64,000 nt of DNA from Prevotella sp. Lineage in GTDB: Bacteria > Bacteroidota > Bacteroidia > Bacteroidales > Bacteroidaceae. Positions 16,564 through 24,862 of this stretch are shown here, piece after piece. The translations under genes and the position numbers were made by a program. The stretch is taken from contig JAILAA010000006.1 in NCBI GenBank assembly GCA_024681875.1, positions 1 to 64,000 on the forward strand, written 5' to 3'. Within the stretch, counting starts at the first letter, position 1. The number at the start of each line of letters is the position of its first letter. The notes under the pieces were generated by a model. That model was not told where the DNA came from. It made no database searches and saw nothing but the letters and a program-made list of their open reading frames with translations.

Positions 16564-17969
16564 CGGAAGTGACGTAGCTGGCATCCTTTGGCTGAGCGCT
16601 CGAAATACAAGCCCTTTGCAGGATGAATGATGCGGCGGCCATGTAGGTCGTAGATTTCATTTTCGGTTGTCGGTTGACCTTTGAACATTGACAGTGTGCT
16701 GATGGATGTGGGCTGCGCTACGGGTATGAAGATGACGGTGCCTAAGGAGGCGTCGTCGTGCTTGTGGAAGATAACGGTCTCTATCTGCTCCTCTGTCTGC
16801 TGGCTTACGTTCCAGGTGTTGCCCTGTGCATAGATGGTGTTTGTAGAATTGTTGTAGAGGTCGTAGAGTGCGCCGCTGTTGCCGTTGTTCTTGAAAATGT
16901 TATTGCCGGGGTTATAGTCGGGACTGGCGGGGTCGACGTCAATGCGACCGATGTTCACATCCTTGCATCCGATGACAGTGATGCCCCACAACGAGCCTTC
17001 GATGAGGTTGCCGCTTACGCGTGCGGTGGTTTTTGCGTAGGGGTCGTAAAAGCTGATGCCGCTGCCTCCGTTCATGGGGTTGAGCTCATAGTGGTTGTCG
17101 GTCAGCGTATTGTCCTCGATGCTGATGTCCACCGGTCCTACGGTGCCTATGCCGTAGCGGTTGTTGCTGATGGTGCAGTCGGCTATGGTGGCGTGCGTGT
17201 CGGCAATGGCATAGAAGTTTGAGATGCCGATGCCTCCCACCATTGTTAGCTCTGTGTCGCCTTCTATGGTGCAGCGCCTGACAACGATATTGTCTGCTAC
17301 GGTGAGGTTGATCTGAGGAATGTTGCCGTTGGCTTGTCCGTTGGCGTAGAACTCGCAGTCCTCGATGAGCAGGGGATTGTGGAAGTTGGCGGCCCCGGCA
17401 ATGGCGGCTTTCTTGTTATAGCTGAAGGTGCTGTTGGTGATTTCGAAGGGAGCTCTGTCGGCACCGATGGTGAGGGCAGCCTGACCGATGGCACCATTGT
17501 TGTAATGGAAGGCGCAGTTTTCTACCTTTAGACCCTTCGTCGACATGTTGCGCAAGCCTACATAATAGAATGTGCAGTTCTGGAACAGCGTTTGGCTCTG
17601 CTCGTTGTTCATCACGATGCCTACGGGCTCAACGCCGTCGTAATCGTCATAGGCGCTGTCGAAGGTGCTGCCTTTCGTCAGGTGGAAGTCGGCCTCACCC
17701 TCAATGGTGAGTGTCACCTTGTCGTCGAAGAGTACGGTTACATCGTCTTCCATTGTGAAACTGTCGCCAGCGGCAATGGTGACGTCTTCGTATAATGAAT
17801 AGATGATTTCGCCATCGTCTTCATCCACATACTTGTCTACAACGTCGCTGTATATCTGCGACAGCAGGTTAAGCGTATAGTTTTTTCCGTCGCCTGCCGT
17901 TTTGATTCCCTCTGCGCTTATCTGCTGGGTGGCAGCTGCCAGCAGGCACATCATTACGATTTTCTTCAT
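16557..17969 (-). CDS. Secreted right-handed parallel beta-helix protein
   Basis: This 470-residue protein starts with a clear signal peptide (MKKIVMMCLLAAATQQISAEG). The body, about residues 60-410, is made of short repeated turns such as VENCAFHYNNGA, ITNSTFSYNKKA and IADCTISNNRYGI, typical of pectate-lyase-like parallel beta-helices that bind or cleave polysaccharides. No catalytic residues could be assigned. The C-terminus carries a type IX-like tail (EIYDLHGRRI) followed by residues derived from a tandem repeat, so the original end may be altered. Twenty-nine upstream in-frame codons were discarded because they precede the signal peptide. Confidence 0.8.
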   Translation of the reverse strand: MKKIVMMCLLAAATQQISAEGIKTAGDGKNYTLNLLSQIYSDVVDKYVDEDDGEIIYSLYEDVTIAAGDSFTMEDDVTVLFDDKVTLTIEGEADFHLTKGSTFDSAYDDYDGVEPVGIVMNNEQSQTLFQNCTFYYVGLRNMSTKGLKVENCAFHYNNGAIGQAALTIGADRAPFEITNSTFSYNKKAAIAGAANFHNPLLIEDCEFYANGQANGNIPQINLTVADNIVVRRCTIEGDTELTMVGGIGISNFYAIADTHATIADCTISNNRYGIGTVGPVDISIEDNTLTDNHYELNPMNGGSGISFYDPYAKTTARVSGNLIEGSLWGITVIGCKDVNIGRIDVDPASPDYNPGNNIFKNNGNSGALYDLYNNSTNTIYAQGNTWNVSQQTEEQIETVIFHKHDDASLGTVIFIPVAQPTSISTLSMFKGQPTTENEIYDLHGRRIIHPAKGLYFERSAKGCQLRHFRF

Positions 17970-18023
17970 TATGTTCATTTCTATTATATGATTCTTACCA
18001 AATGTAGTATCTGAGTCGTAAAA

Positions 18024-18047
18024 GAGGGCGATCAATCGATCGCCCTC
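18024..18047 (-). promoter_or_regulatory. Perfect hairpin in the beta-helix gene leader
   Basis: GAGGGCGATC and GATCGCCCTC form a perfect 10-base stem with a 4-base loop. On the minus strand, in the direction of transcription, TTTTAC follows. It lies between the promoter at 18116-18146 and the start codon at 17969, so it could act as an attenuator, a leader-stabilising structure or an operator. Confidence 0.55.
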
Positions 18048-18115
18048 AACCAACACAAAAACTAAACTAGACTTAACTAAAGCAATTCAGACTTTCACAA
18101 GCCCTTATTGCGATG

Positions 18116-18146
18116 CAAAGGTAGGAAAACTATTTGAAATTGCAAA
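18116..18146 (-). promoter_or_regulatory. Promoter of the beta-helix protein gene
   Basis: On the minus strand TTTG (18143-18146) and TACCTTTG (18116-18123) are 19 bases apart. The predicted leader is about 140 bases, long for this window. A second, weaker box (TACATTTG, 17999-18006) lies nearer the gene but lacks a -33. Confidence 0.75.
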
Positions 18147-18184
18147 AGTTTTGTCTGTTTTTTTGCAAGAAACGTGTATAAATT

Positions 18185-19282
18185 TTAAAATTTTGACATT
18201 TTGGACAGTAAATAGTGGTCTAAAATGGTTATTGCGGCCATAGATTCGACTACTGGAACGGCTCGAGGCAGCACACAGGGGTCATGCCTGCCGTGGGCAG
18301 TGAAGGTGGTGGCGTTGCCCTCAATGTCAACGGTCTGCTGTTCGCGTAACAGTGTAGCCACGGGTTTGAACGCTACACGGAAATAGATGTCCTGTCCGTT
18401 GCTGATGCCGCCCTGAATGCCTCCGCTGTGGTTGGTGAGGGTAGGGTGGGGCACGTGGGATTCAGATGTTTTTTGAGTCTGAGGCAGGAAGACATCGTTC
18501 TGCTCAGAGCCGCGTTGCGTGACGCCTGCGAAGCCCTCGCCATATTCAAAGCCCTTTACGGCGTTGATGCTCAGCATGGCGTGTGCCAGCTGGGCGTGCA
18601 GCTTGTCGAATTCCGGCTCACCCAAGCCTACGGGACAGCCTTTGATGACACAGCTGATGACGCCGCCGATGGTGTCGCCCTCTGCTTTTACCTGCTGGAT
18701 AAGGCGTTCCATCTCCGCAGCCTTGGTGCTGTCTGGGCAGCGCACGGCGTTGCTCTCGGTCATGTTGAGGTCGTAATGCCGGTAGTCATATTCCAATGCG
18801 ATGTTGCCCACCTGCGAGGTATAGGCCTCAATGGTGATGCCCATAGGCTTGAGTGCCAGTTTGGCCAGTGCTCCTGCCACGACACGGCTGATGGTGATGC
18901 GTGCTGATGAACGTCCTCCGCCGCGGTGGTCGCGCGTACCATATTTATATAGGTAAGTGAAGTCGGCGTGCGATGGGCGGAACAAGTTGCGAAGCTCATC
19001 GTAGTCGGCAGAGTGCTGATTTTGGTTTCTTACGACAAAGCCGATGGGACATCCCGTTGTGCGCCCTTCGAAGATGCCACTAAGCAGCTCTACCTGATCG
19101 CCTTCCTGACGGGCGGTGGTAATGGCACTTTGTCCTGGGCGACGTCTGTTCAGCTCGCTTTGAATGAATTCGAGGTCAACCTCAATGCCAGCTGGCATGC
19201 CGTCGATGACACCGCCTACAGCAGGGCCGTGGCTCTCGCCGAAGGTGGTCAGCGTGAAAACATTTCCAAATGTGTTCTTCAA
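18185..19282 (-). CDS. aroC: Chorismate synthase with a small low-complexity insertion
   Basis: AroC converts EPSP to chorismate using reduced FMN, the last step of the shikimate pathway. The 365-residue protein shows TTFGESHG near the start, [26 protein letters not shown] and [13 protein letters not shown]. Just before NHSGGIQGG there is an unusual Gln/Thr/Ser/His/Pro run ([16 protein letters not shown]) that looks like an in-frame gain of simple sequence. The best start is TTG at 19282; no ATG is available close by, because a repeat of gagtttagagtt lies directly upstream. It follows slyD by 33 bases and probably shares its promoter. Confidence 0.93.
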   Translation of the reverse strand: MKNTFGNVFTLTTFGESHGPAVGGVIDGMPAGIEVDLEFIQSELNRRRPGQSAITTARQEGDQVELLSGIFEGRTTGCPIGFVVRNQNQHSADYDELRNLFRPSHADFTYLYKYGTRDHRGGGRSSARITISRVVAGALAKLALKPMGITIEAYTSQVGNIALEYDYRHYDLNMTESNAVRCPDSTKAAEMERLIQQVKAEGDTIGGVISCVIKGCPVGLGEPEFDKLHAQLAHAMLSINAVKGFEYGEGFAGVTQRGSEQNDVFLPQTQKTSESHVPHPTLTNHSGGIQGGISNGQDIYFRVAFKPVATLLREQQTVDIEGNATTFTAHGRHDPCVLPRAVPVVESMAAITILDHYLLSKMSKF

Positions 19283-19286
19283 AACG

Positions 19287-19315
19287 TATGACTCTAAACT
19301 CTTAACTCTAAACTC
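19287..19315 (-). repeat. Two 14-base repeats between slyD and aroC
   Basis: On the minus strand AAGAGTTTAGAGTT is repeated in tandem, with one end change, immediately upstream of aroC. It occupies the site where the aroC start signals should be. Confidence 0.6.
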
Positions 19316-19906
19316 TTAATGATGGCAGTGTCCGCATCCGCAGTCACCGTGATGGTGCTCATGGTCATGGTCGCAGCCGCCTTCGCAGTCGTCGCATCCG
19401 CAGCACTCATGGCTCAGGTGGTTGAGCATATTTTGTATCTCCTGATTAGTGGCCAGTCGATTCTCCAGTACAATACCTGTGAACTGCAGCGTCTGTCCGG
19501 CTAACGGATGATTGGTATCAACGGTGACGCCGTCTTCCTCTACTTTTTCCACCCGTGCCATGAAGCGATGGTCGTCTTCATCCATAAGGGTGATGACGGC
19601 ACCAGGGTAGATATTGTCATGGTCGAAGTGATCGTTGATGGTGAACACCTCACGCTGCACCTTGTGCACTCCCTTCTCGTCGTATTCGCCAAAGGCCTCT
19701 GCTGGCGGCAGGGTGAAGTCAAACTTCTCGCCAGGCTGCATGTCGACGAGTCGCTGTTCGAAACCGTCAAGCGAAAAGCCGAAGCCGCTGATGAAGGTGA
19801 AGGGCTGTCCCTGCTGTGTCTGCTCCTCTAAATGCTTTGTTCCTTCGTCATTGACAGAATAGAGCTGATAGCTGACAGAGATGTACTTGTTATCTTTTTG
19901 ATTCAT
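19316..19906 (-). CDS. slyD: SlyD-type FKBP peptidyl-prolyl isomerase with metal-binding tail
   Basis: This 196-residue cytoplasmic protein folds proline peptide bonds and chaperones proteins. The FKBP core includes FTFISGFGFSLDGFEQRL, and the IF (insert-in-flap) domain lies at about residues 70-135, with GQTLQFTGIVL ending the core. The last 35 residues are very rich in His, Cys and Asp (HECCGCDDCEGGCDHDHEHH), as in SlyD proteins that bind nickel and zinc. The start at 19906 is preferred because a promoter box lies over the upstream alternative. The gene leads aroC. Confidence 0.93.
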   Translation of the reverse strand: MNQKDNKYISVSYQLYSVNDEGTKHLEEQTQQGQPFTFISGFGFSLDGFEQRLVDMQPGEKFDFTLPPAEAFGEYDEKGVHKVQREVFTINDHFDHDNIYPGAVITLMDEDDHRFMARVEKVEEDGVTVDTNHPLAGQTLQFTGIVLENRLATNQEIQNMLNHLSHECCGCDDCEGGCDHDHEHHHGDCGCGHCHH

Positions 19907-19933
19907 AATTATAAAATGTAAGTTTCTTGCCTG

Positions 19934-19965
19934 CAAAGGTACAAAAAGGACGGGAAACAGCCAAA
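19934..19965 (-). promoter_or_regulatory. Promoter of slyD-aroC
   Basis: On the minus strand TTTG (19962-19965) and TACCTTTG (19934-19941) are 20 bases apart. The leader to the slyD ATG is about 20 bases. Confidence 0.8.
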
Positions 19966-20060
19966 GAAATCTTTAAAAACATGAATAAATCAAGAATCTG
20001 GCGATTCTTTGACGTCGGTCAACAAAAAGGGCTGTTTCCGCACACAGTACTGTTTTTTTT

Positions 20061-20091
20061 ATTGCGGAATTAGAATTTCGCCATACCTTTG
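20061..20091 (+). promoter_or_regulatory. Promoter of the small exported protein gene
   Basis: ATTG (20061-20064) and TACCTTTG (20084-20091) are 19 bases apart. The leader to the ATG at 20231 is about 130 bases and rich in ACAAA and AACAC, with no strong structure seen. Confidence 0.7.
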
Positions 20092-20230
20092 CACCGTCAA
20101 AAGGAAATAAAAAGCCTGGCGACACAGGATAACACATTTATTAAAGTAGGGGTGCCGCCCACAACACAAACAAATAAAACACAAACCAACGCAAGCGGCC
20201 CCCGAGTAAAGAAAAGAAAGGAACAAAAAA

Positions 20231-20593
20231 ATGAAAAAGATTGTTTTGATGCTCGTTGCCATGATGACCATGAACATGGCTTACGCTGAGAATGAGAACA
20301 ACAATGCAACTGCAGCGACAGCTAAGGCTTTCGACATGTCGGTTAATATGCGCAAGCTGGCTGTTACGCTGGGTCTGACAGTAGACCAGATGGAGGCTGT
20401 GGCAGACATCCATAACCAGTTCTGCAATGAGATGATGCTGGCCGCACAGGCCGCTGGCGACGAGCGCACCAAGCTGCTCGATGAGGCCGTGAAGAAGGAC
20501 ACGCGCTACATGCACTACGTTCTTGACGAGAAGCAGTACAAGAAGTACCTTCTTCTGCTGAACAACACGCTGCTGAATCGCGGCCTGCGTTAA
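20231..20593 (+). CDS. Small exported helical protein of unknown function
   Basis: This 120-residue protein was not recognised. It has a clear signal peptide (MKKIVLMLVAMMTMNMAYA) and a mature part of about 100 residues that looks all-helical, with alternating charged and hydrophobic residues and no cysteine pairs. It has one mature cysteine, in HNQFCNEM. It has its own promoter, a long leader and a strong terminator, so it is a single-gene unit and may be well expressed. Similar small periplasmic proteins are common in Bacteroidales. A stress or metal-related role is possible, but nothing in the sequence proves it. Confidence 0.75.
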   Translation: MKKIVLMLVAMMTMNMAYAENENNNATAATAKAFDMSVNMRKLAVTLGLTVDQMEAVADIHNQFCNEMMLAAQAAGDERTKLLDEAVKKDTRYMHYVLDEKQYKKYLLLLNNTLLNRGLR

Positions 20594-20611
20594 GCCAGGA
20601 TAACAAAAGAG

Positions 20612-20654
20612 AAAAGGCCTCCGTTCTTATCAAAAGACGGAGGCCTTTTTTTAT
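20612..20654 (+). terminator. Strong intrinsic terminator of the small exported protein gene
   Basis: AAAAGGCCTCCGT (20612-20624) pairs with ACGGAGGCCTTTT (20637-20649) across a 12-base loop and runs into a T tract. Confidence 0.9.
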
Positions 20655-20683
20655 TCACCCTCTATTTACTGATGTTTTCAGAG

Positions 20684-20784
20684 ACGTAAAAGTAAAACAA
20701 CTTGTTTTACTGAAAAAAGGGGCCCCTTTTTTTAAAAACTCATATGACTTTTTCAGTAAAACAACTTGTTTTACTTTTTTTACG
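20684..20784. repeat. Nested inverted repeats, possible cruciform
   Basis: Two identical 21-base near-palindromes (20691-20711 and 20755-20775; AGTAAAACAA...TTGTTTTACT) flank a perfect 20-base palindrome centred on GGGGCCCC (20713-20732). The flanks ACGTAAAA and TTTTACGT extend the outer symmetry. The whole block can fold on itself. It lies between two plus-strand genes, downstream of a good terminator, so a terminator role is not needed. Confidence 0.8.
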
Positions 20785-20862
20785 TGCCACACTTCCCAAG
20801 AAATGACTATATCGCGGATTTTTCAAGCTATTTATCTCTTGGGGGAAAATTCCTATGATTTA

Positions 20863-20894
20863 TTTGCGCTTTTGCGAAAAATAAGCTACCTTTG
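20863..20894 (+). promoter_or_regulatory. Promoter of the glycosidase-Glf-fusion operon
   Basis: TTTG (20863-20866) and TACCTTTG (20887-20894) are 20 bases apart, and the ATG follows 24 bases later. The five genes to 28809 have gaps of 14 bases or fewer or overlap, so this is probably their main promoter. Confidence 0.85.
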
Positions 20895-20917
20895 CAGCCA
20901 TAACAAACCATTGAACT

Positions 20918-23900
20918 ATGAGAATAAAACTGTTCTATTCTTTCCTTTTGTTTTTTTCGGTATCGATGACTCAAAAGGTTCAGGCTCAGAGCGAGCTCTA
21001 CCCCAAGCATTTCGATTTGGAGCAGGTGACGCTGCTGGACGGCCCGATGAAGACGGCCATGAACAAGAATCTGCAGCATTTGATGCAGTATGATGTTGAC
21101 CGACTGCTGACTCCTTTCGTGCGTCAGGCAGGTCTGTCGAAAACCACCGATGCCTCCTCGCCTTATTACCATTGGGAGACGAAGCATCCCAACTTCCCCA
21201 ACTGGGGTGGCGATGCGGGCTTCGACTTGAGTGGCCATGTGGGTGGTCACTACCTGTCAGCCCTCGCCTTGGGGTGGGCCGCCTGTCACGACGAGGACAT
21301 GCGTACGCAGCTGAAGGAGCGCATGGACTATATGCTACAGGTGATGAAGGACTGTCAGGATGCCTACGATAGCAATACCGAGGGCCTTTACGGCTTCATC
21401 GGCGGCCAGCCCATCAACGACTCTTGGAAGGCGCTCTTTCAGGGCGACCTCTCGAAGATTCAGGGCAACTGGGGCTGGGTGCCTTTCTATGTGCAGCATA
21501 AGATTCTGGCCGGTCTGCGCGACGCATATCTCTATGGCAACAGCGAAGTGGCCAAGGAGATGTTCCACAAGATGGCTGACTGGAGCGTGAACCTCATCGC
21601 CAAGGTCAGCGACAGCGACTTCGAGGGCTTCCTCAACTGCGAGCACGGCGGTATGAACGAGTCGATGCTCGATGCCTACCAGCTCTTTAGCGACGCGAAG
21701 TATCTCAAAGCTGCGAAGAAATACACCCATAAGGCTATGCTCAACGGTATGCTGACACTGAACACTACTTTCCTCGACGGCAAGCACGCCAATACGCAGG
21801 TGCCCAAGTTCATCGGCATGGAGCGTATTTTCGAGCAGAGCGGCACGCTGACCAATTATAAGAAAGCTGCCGAGAACTTCTGGCAGGACGTGGCAACTAA
21901 CCGCACCGTCTGCATTGGCGGAAACTCAGTGGGCGAGCACTTCCTTTCGGTGGAGAACAGCAACCGCTACATCGACCAGCTGGACGGGCCTGAGAGCTGC
22001 AACTCGAACAATATGCTGAAACTATCGGAGATGATGGCCGACCGTACCGGTGATGCCAAGTACGTTGACTTCTACGAGGGAACGATGTGGAATCATATCC
22101 TCTCTACGCAAGACCCTGAGACTGGCGGCTACGTCTATTTCACTACGCTGCGCCCCCAGGGCTACCGCGTCTACTCACAGCCCAACCAGGGCATGTGGTG
22201 CTGTGTGGGAACGGGCATGGAGAACCACTCGAAGTACGGGCATTTCATCTATACCCATGACGGAAGCGAGACGCTGTACGTCAATCTATTCACCCCTTCA
22301 CATCTTGAAAGCAGCGACTTTGTCATCACACAGGAAACGTCATTCCCTAACAGCAGTTCTACCATGCTGACCGTTGGCAAGGAAGGCCACTACACCATAG
22401 CCATCCGTCATCCTGCCTGGTCTGGCACGAACTATAGCATCGGCATCAACGGCAGTGTGCTCGACGGTTTAAGCATTGAGAAGGGCGTTGCAAGCTTTGT
22501 TCCAGTCACCCGCGACTGGAAGAAAGGCGACAACATCACCGTCAGTCTTGACCCGCAGCTGCGCTATGAGGAGTGTCCCAACTATACCGACTACATCGCC
22601 TTCAAGTTTGGCCCCATTCTGCTTGGCGCTGCTACCACGGCTCTTTCCCAGGATGACAACAACGACCTTCCCTATGAGCAGCTGCGTAATGAATATGCCG
22701 GCGCAGGCCGCATGGATCACGCGCCGGGCGCCGTGGCCACCTCGAAGAGCCTCATCGATGCTCCTCTGCTCATCGGTGACCGTGCAGACGTGCTCAGTCG
22801 CATCGAGCGCTTGCGCACCGTCGACCTCAAGTTCGTTATTGATGCTTCGCGTCCTGATGTTAGTTCCTATAAGTGGTCGTCGCTGAAGCTTGTTCCTTTC
22901 TATATGATTCACCATCAGCGCTATATGTGCTACTGGTATCAGCAGACTGCCGAAAACTTTGCCAACAGCACGATGGCACAGACAGAGGCTGAGCGCGAGG
23001 CGCTGGAGAAACGTACCATAGACTTCGTGGCACCTGGAGAGCAGCAGAGCGAGGCTGGCCATGATGTTTTGTATAGCAATGGCAGCAGCACTGGCTTGTA
23101 TAACTCAGAGCGCTATCGTGATGCCCGTGCCAACGGCTACATCCAGTATACATTATATAATAATAGCGGCGTGGATGAGCACTTGAGCGTGATGATGCGT
23201 TTCAATCTGGCCGACAAAGGCCGCAAAGCCACGCTGAGCGTAGACGGCACGAAGATAGCCGACATCACCATTCCCACCAGCTATAAGAACAGCGACAGCA
23301 ATGGCTTCTACAACGTGGAGTATGCCATTCCTGCTGAGTTGGCTAAAGGAAAGACAAAGTTTGTTGTGCGGCTGAAAGCCAGCAACAGTACGCTTTGCCC
23401 GGGCATCTATTATGTGCGCCTGATGAGGGACTACAACCCCGAAGCCAAAGCCTACCAGTTTCGCTGCACCGACTGGACGACGGGCGACCCCAGCCGAGTC
23501 GATGCCAGCAACATCACCTACGACACCGAGAAGAATATCATCCATGTGAAGGCAGGTACAGGCGACAACAACGTTGCCTTGACGATGAAATACGAAACGC
23601 TGGATTACGACATTGACAAGTCGCAGACTTTCCTTGTGGTAAGGGGCTCAAACCTGAAGACCACCTCAGGTGCCAGCTATTTGTGGTGGCTCAACGGCGT
23701 CAATCGTGGCTCACAGGTGAATCCGTCTGTTTCAAAGACTATCATAGTCAGTGGCGAGCAGCAGCAGGTGGTGGCTTTCAATATGAAGACCAGTGGACTT
23801 TACGACAACTTCACCGGCGAAAGGCCCAACGTATGCATGGGTGCAACCATCTTCGGCCTTACTTCCACTACGGGCACCAGTCACATCTTCGACATCAACT

Positions 23901-24049
23901 ATGTCAGCAACGTCGACGACTACATTTCTTCAGCTACAGCTGTTGTTTCACCGACTTGGCAGGAAATGCCCGACGTGGAGTATGACTTGGGCGGAAGGCT
24001 TGCCACGGGCAAGGGAATACGCATCAGCAAGAAAGGAAAGCACATATGA
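20918..24049 (+). CDS. GH127/GH146-family glycosidase (DUF1680), probable beta-L-arabinofuranosidase
   Basis: This 1043-residue exported enzyme has a signal peptide (residues 1-24) and an alpha-barrel catalytic domain of the DUF1680 type. The zinc-thiolate site known from beta-L-arabinofuranosidases is visible as ESC (E359, C361) and CC (C428, C429); one of the paired cysteines is the nucleophile in the family. GGNSVGEHF at about 335-343 may hold the acid/base Glu. Beta-sandwich regions fill the C-terminal half, and the tail EYDLGGRLATGKGI is type IX-like. Substrates are arabinofuranosides of plant glycans or possibly related furanosides. It heads an operon with SGNH esterase and UDP-galactopyranose mutase genes. 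Confidence 0.87.
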   Translation: MRIKLFYSFLLFFSVSMTQKVQAQSELYPKHFDLEQVTLLDGPMKTAMNKNLQHLMQYDVDRLLTPFVRQAGLSKTTDASSPYYHWETKHPNFPNWGGDAGFDLSGHVGGHYLSALALGWAACHDEDMRTQLKERMDYMLQVMKDCQDAYDSNTEGLYGFIGGQPINDSWKALFQGDLSKIQGNWGWVPFYVQHKILAGLRDAYLYGNSEVAKEMFHKMADWSVNLIAKVSDSDFEGFLNCEHGGMNESMLDAYQLFSDAKYLKAAKKYTHKAMLNGMLTLNTTFLDGKHANTQVPKFIGMERIFEQSGTLTNYKKAAENFWQDVATNRTVCIGGNSVGEHFLSVENSNRYIDQLDGPESCNSNNMLKLSEMMADRTGDAKYVDFYEGTMWNHILSTQDPETGGYVYFTTLRPQGYRVYSQPNQGMWCCVGTGMENHSKYGHFIYTHDGSETLYVNLFTPSHLESSDFVITQETSFPNSSSTMLTVGKEGHYTIAIRHPAWSGTNYSIGINGSVLDGLSIEKGVASFVPVTRDWKKGDNITVSLDPQLRYEECPNYTDYIAFKFGPILLGAATTALSQDDNNDLPYEQLRNEYAGAGRMDHAPGAVATSKSLIDAPLLIGDRADVLSRIERLRTVDLKFVIDASRPDVSSYKWSSLKLVPFYMIHHQRYMCYWYQQTAENFANSTMAQTEAEREALEKRTIDFVAPGEQQSEAGHDVLYSNGSSTGLYNSERYRDARANGYIQYTLYNNSGVDEHLSVMMRFNLADKGRKATLSVDGTKIADITIPTSYKNSDSNGFYNVEYAIPAELAKGKTKFVVRLKASNSTLCPGIYYVRLMRDYNPEAKAYQFRCTDWTTGDPSRVDASNITYDTEKNIIHVKAGTGDNNVALTMKYETLDYDIDKSQTFLVVRGSNLKTTSGASYLWWLNGVNRGSQVNPSVSKTIIVSGEQQQVVAFNMKTSGLYDNFTGERPNVCMGATIFGLTSTTGTSHIFDINYVSNVDDYISSATAVVSPTWQEMPDVEYDLGGRLATGKGIRISKKGKHI

Positions 24050-24855
24050 AAAACAAGTACATTTCGCTGCTGCTCTGTCTGACGCTGGTCATACCAGCCT
24101 TGCCTCAGTCTTTTACTGAGCACCCGTGGAAAGGGAAGCGTGTAGCCTATTTAGGTGACAGCATCACCGACCCGCGCAACAGCGGCTCGAAGAAAAAATT
24201 CTGGAACTTCCTGCAGGAATGGCTTGACATCACGCCCTATGTCTATGGCGTCAGCGGTAGGCAATGGAATGACGTTCCGAGACAGACCGATCTGTTGATG
24301 AAGGAGCACGGGCAGGACGTGGATGCCATCATCGTGTTCATGGGCACCAATGACTATAACAATGGTGTTCCGGTAGGCCAGTGGTGGGATGAACGTGTTA
24401 CGCAGGTTGAATACGGACATGGCCAGCCTAAGACCATGGTGACGCGACGTCAGCGCACACCGTCGATGGATGCCACTACGTTCAAGGGGCGCATTAACAT
24501 TGCATTGGACTCGCTGAAGCGTACTTTTCCAGAAAAGCAGATTGTCCTGCTGACGCCCATTCACCGCTCAGACTTTCATGCCAACGAGAAGAACTGGCAG
24601 TGCGACGAGTCGTACACCAACCAGTGCGGCGAATATCTCGATGCCTACATCGATGCCGTCAAAGAGGCTGGCAATGTGTGGGCTGTGCCTGTAATAGACT
24701 GGAATTCCACCAGTGGACTCTTCCCCCTGATAAAGGAGCACGAAGTCTACTTCAAGAGCGAGACCGACCTGTTGCATCCCAACGACAAGGGCCATGAGCG
24801 TCTGGCTCGCACGCTGATGTACCAGCTGCTGACACTCCCCTGTACCTTTGAATAG
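24046..24855 (+). CDS. Exported SGNH/GDSL hydrolase
   Basis: This 269-residue protein has a signal peptide followed by the SGNH core: the serine block GDSITDP, an Asn block in GTNDYNN and the catalytic Asp and His in DLLHPNDKGHERLA. Such enzymes remove acetyl or other acyl groups from polysaccharides. Its start overlaps the glycosidase stop (ATGA at 24046-24049), so the two are translationally coupled. They probably act together on an esterified glycan, the esterase exposing the sugar for the glycosidase. Confidence 0.88.
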   Translation: MKNKYISLLLCLTLVIPALPQSFTEHPWKGKRVAYLGDSITDPRNSGSKKKFWNFLQEWLDITPYVYGVSGRQWNDVPRQTDLLMKEHGQDVDAIIVFMGTNDYNNGVPVGQWWDERVTQVEYGHGQPKTMVTRRQRTPSMDATTFKGRINIALDSLKRTFPEKQIVLLTPIHRSDFHANEKNWQCDESYTNQCGEYLDAYIDAVKEAGNVWAVPVIDWNSTSGLFPLIKEHEVYFKSETDLLHPNDKGHERLARTLMYQLLTLPCTFE

Positions 24856-24862
24856 ACAAGGA

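Larger units (their letters stand above)
19907..20230. other. Divergent intergenic region between slyD and the small exported protein gene
   Basis: This 324-base gap holds the slyD promoter and the rightward promoter at 20061-20091. A short inverted repeat (AAGAATC...GATTCTT, 19992-20009) lies between them. The rest of the right half is an unstructured A/C-rich leader of about 130 bases. No gene was seen. Confidence 0.7.
20594..20917. other. Intergenic region with terminator, nested palindromes and GH127 promoter
   Basis: No gene was seen in these 324 bases. From left to right they hold a terminator (20612-20654), a roughly 100-base block of nested inverted repeats (20684-20784) and the glycosidase promoter (20863-20894). 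Confidence 0.75.

Noticed and set aside
24843..24850. TACCTTTG just before glf
   Set aside because: No -33 box is present at normal spacing and the site lies inside the esterase gene. It is probably codon chance.
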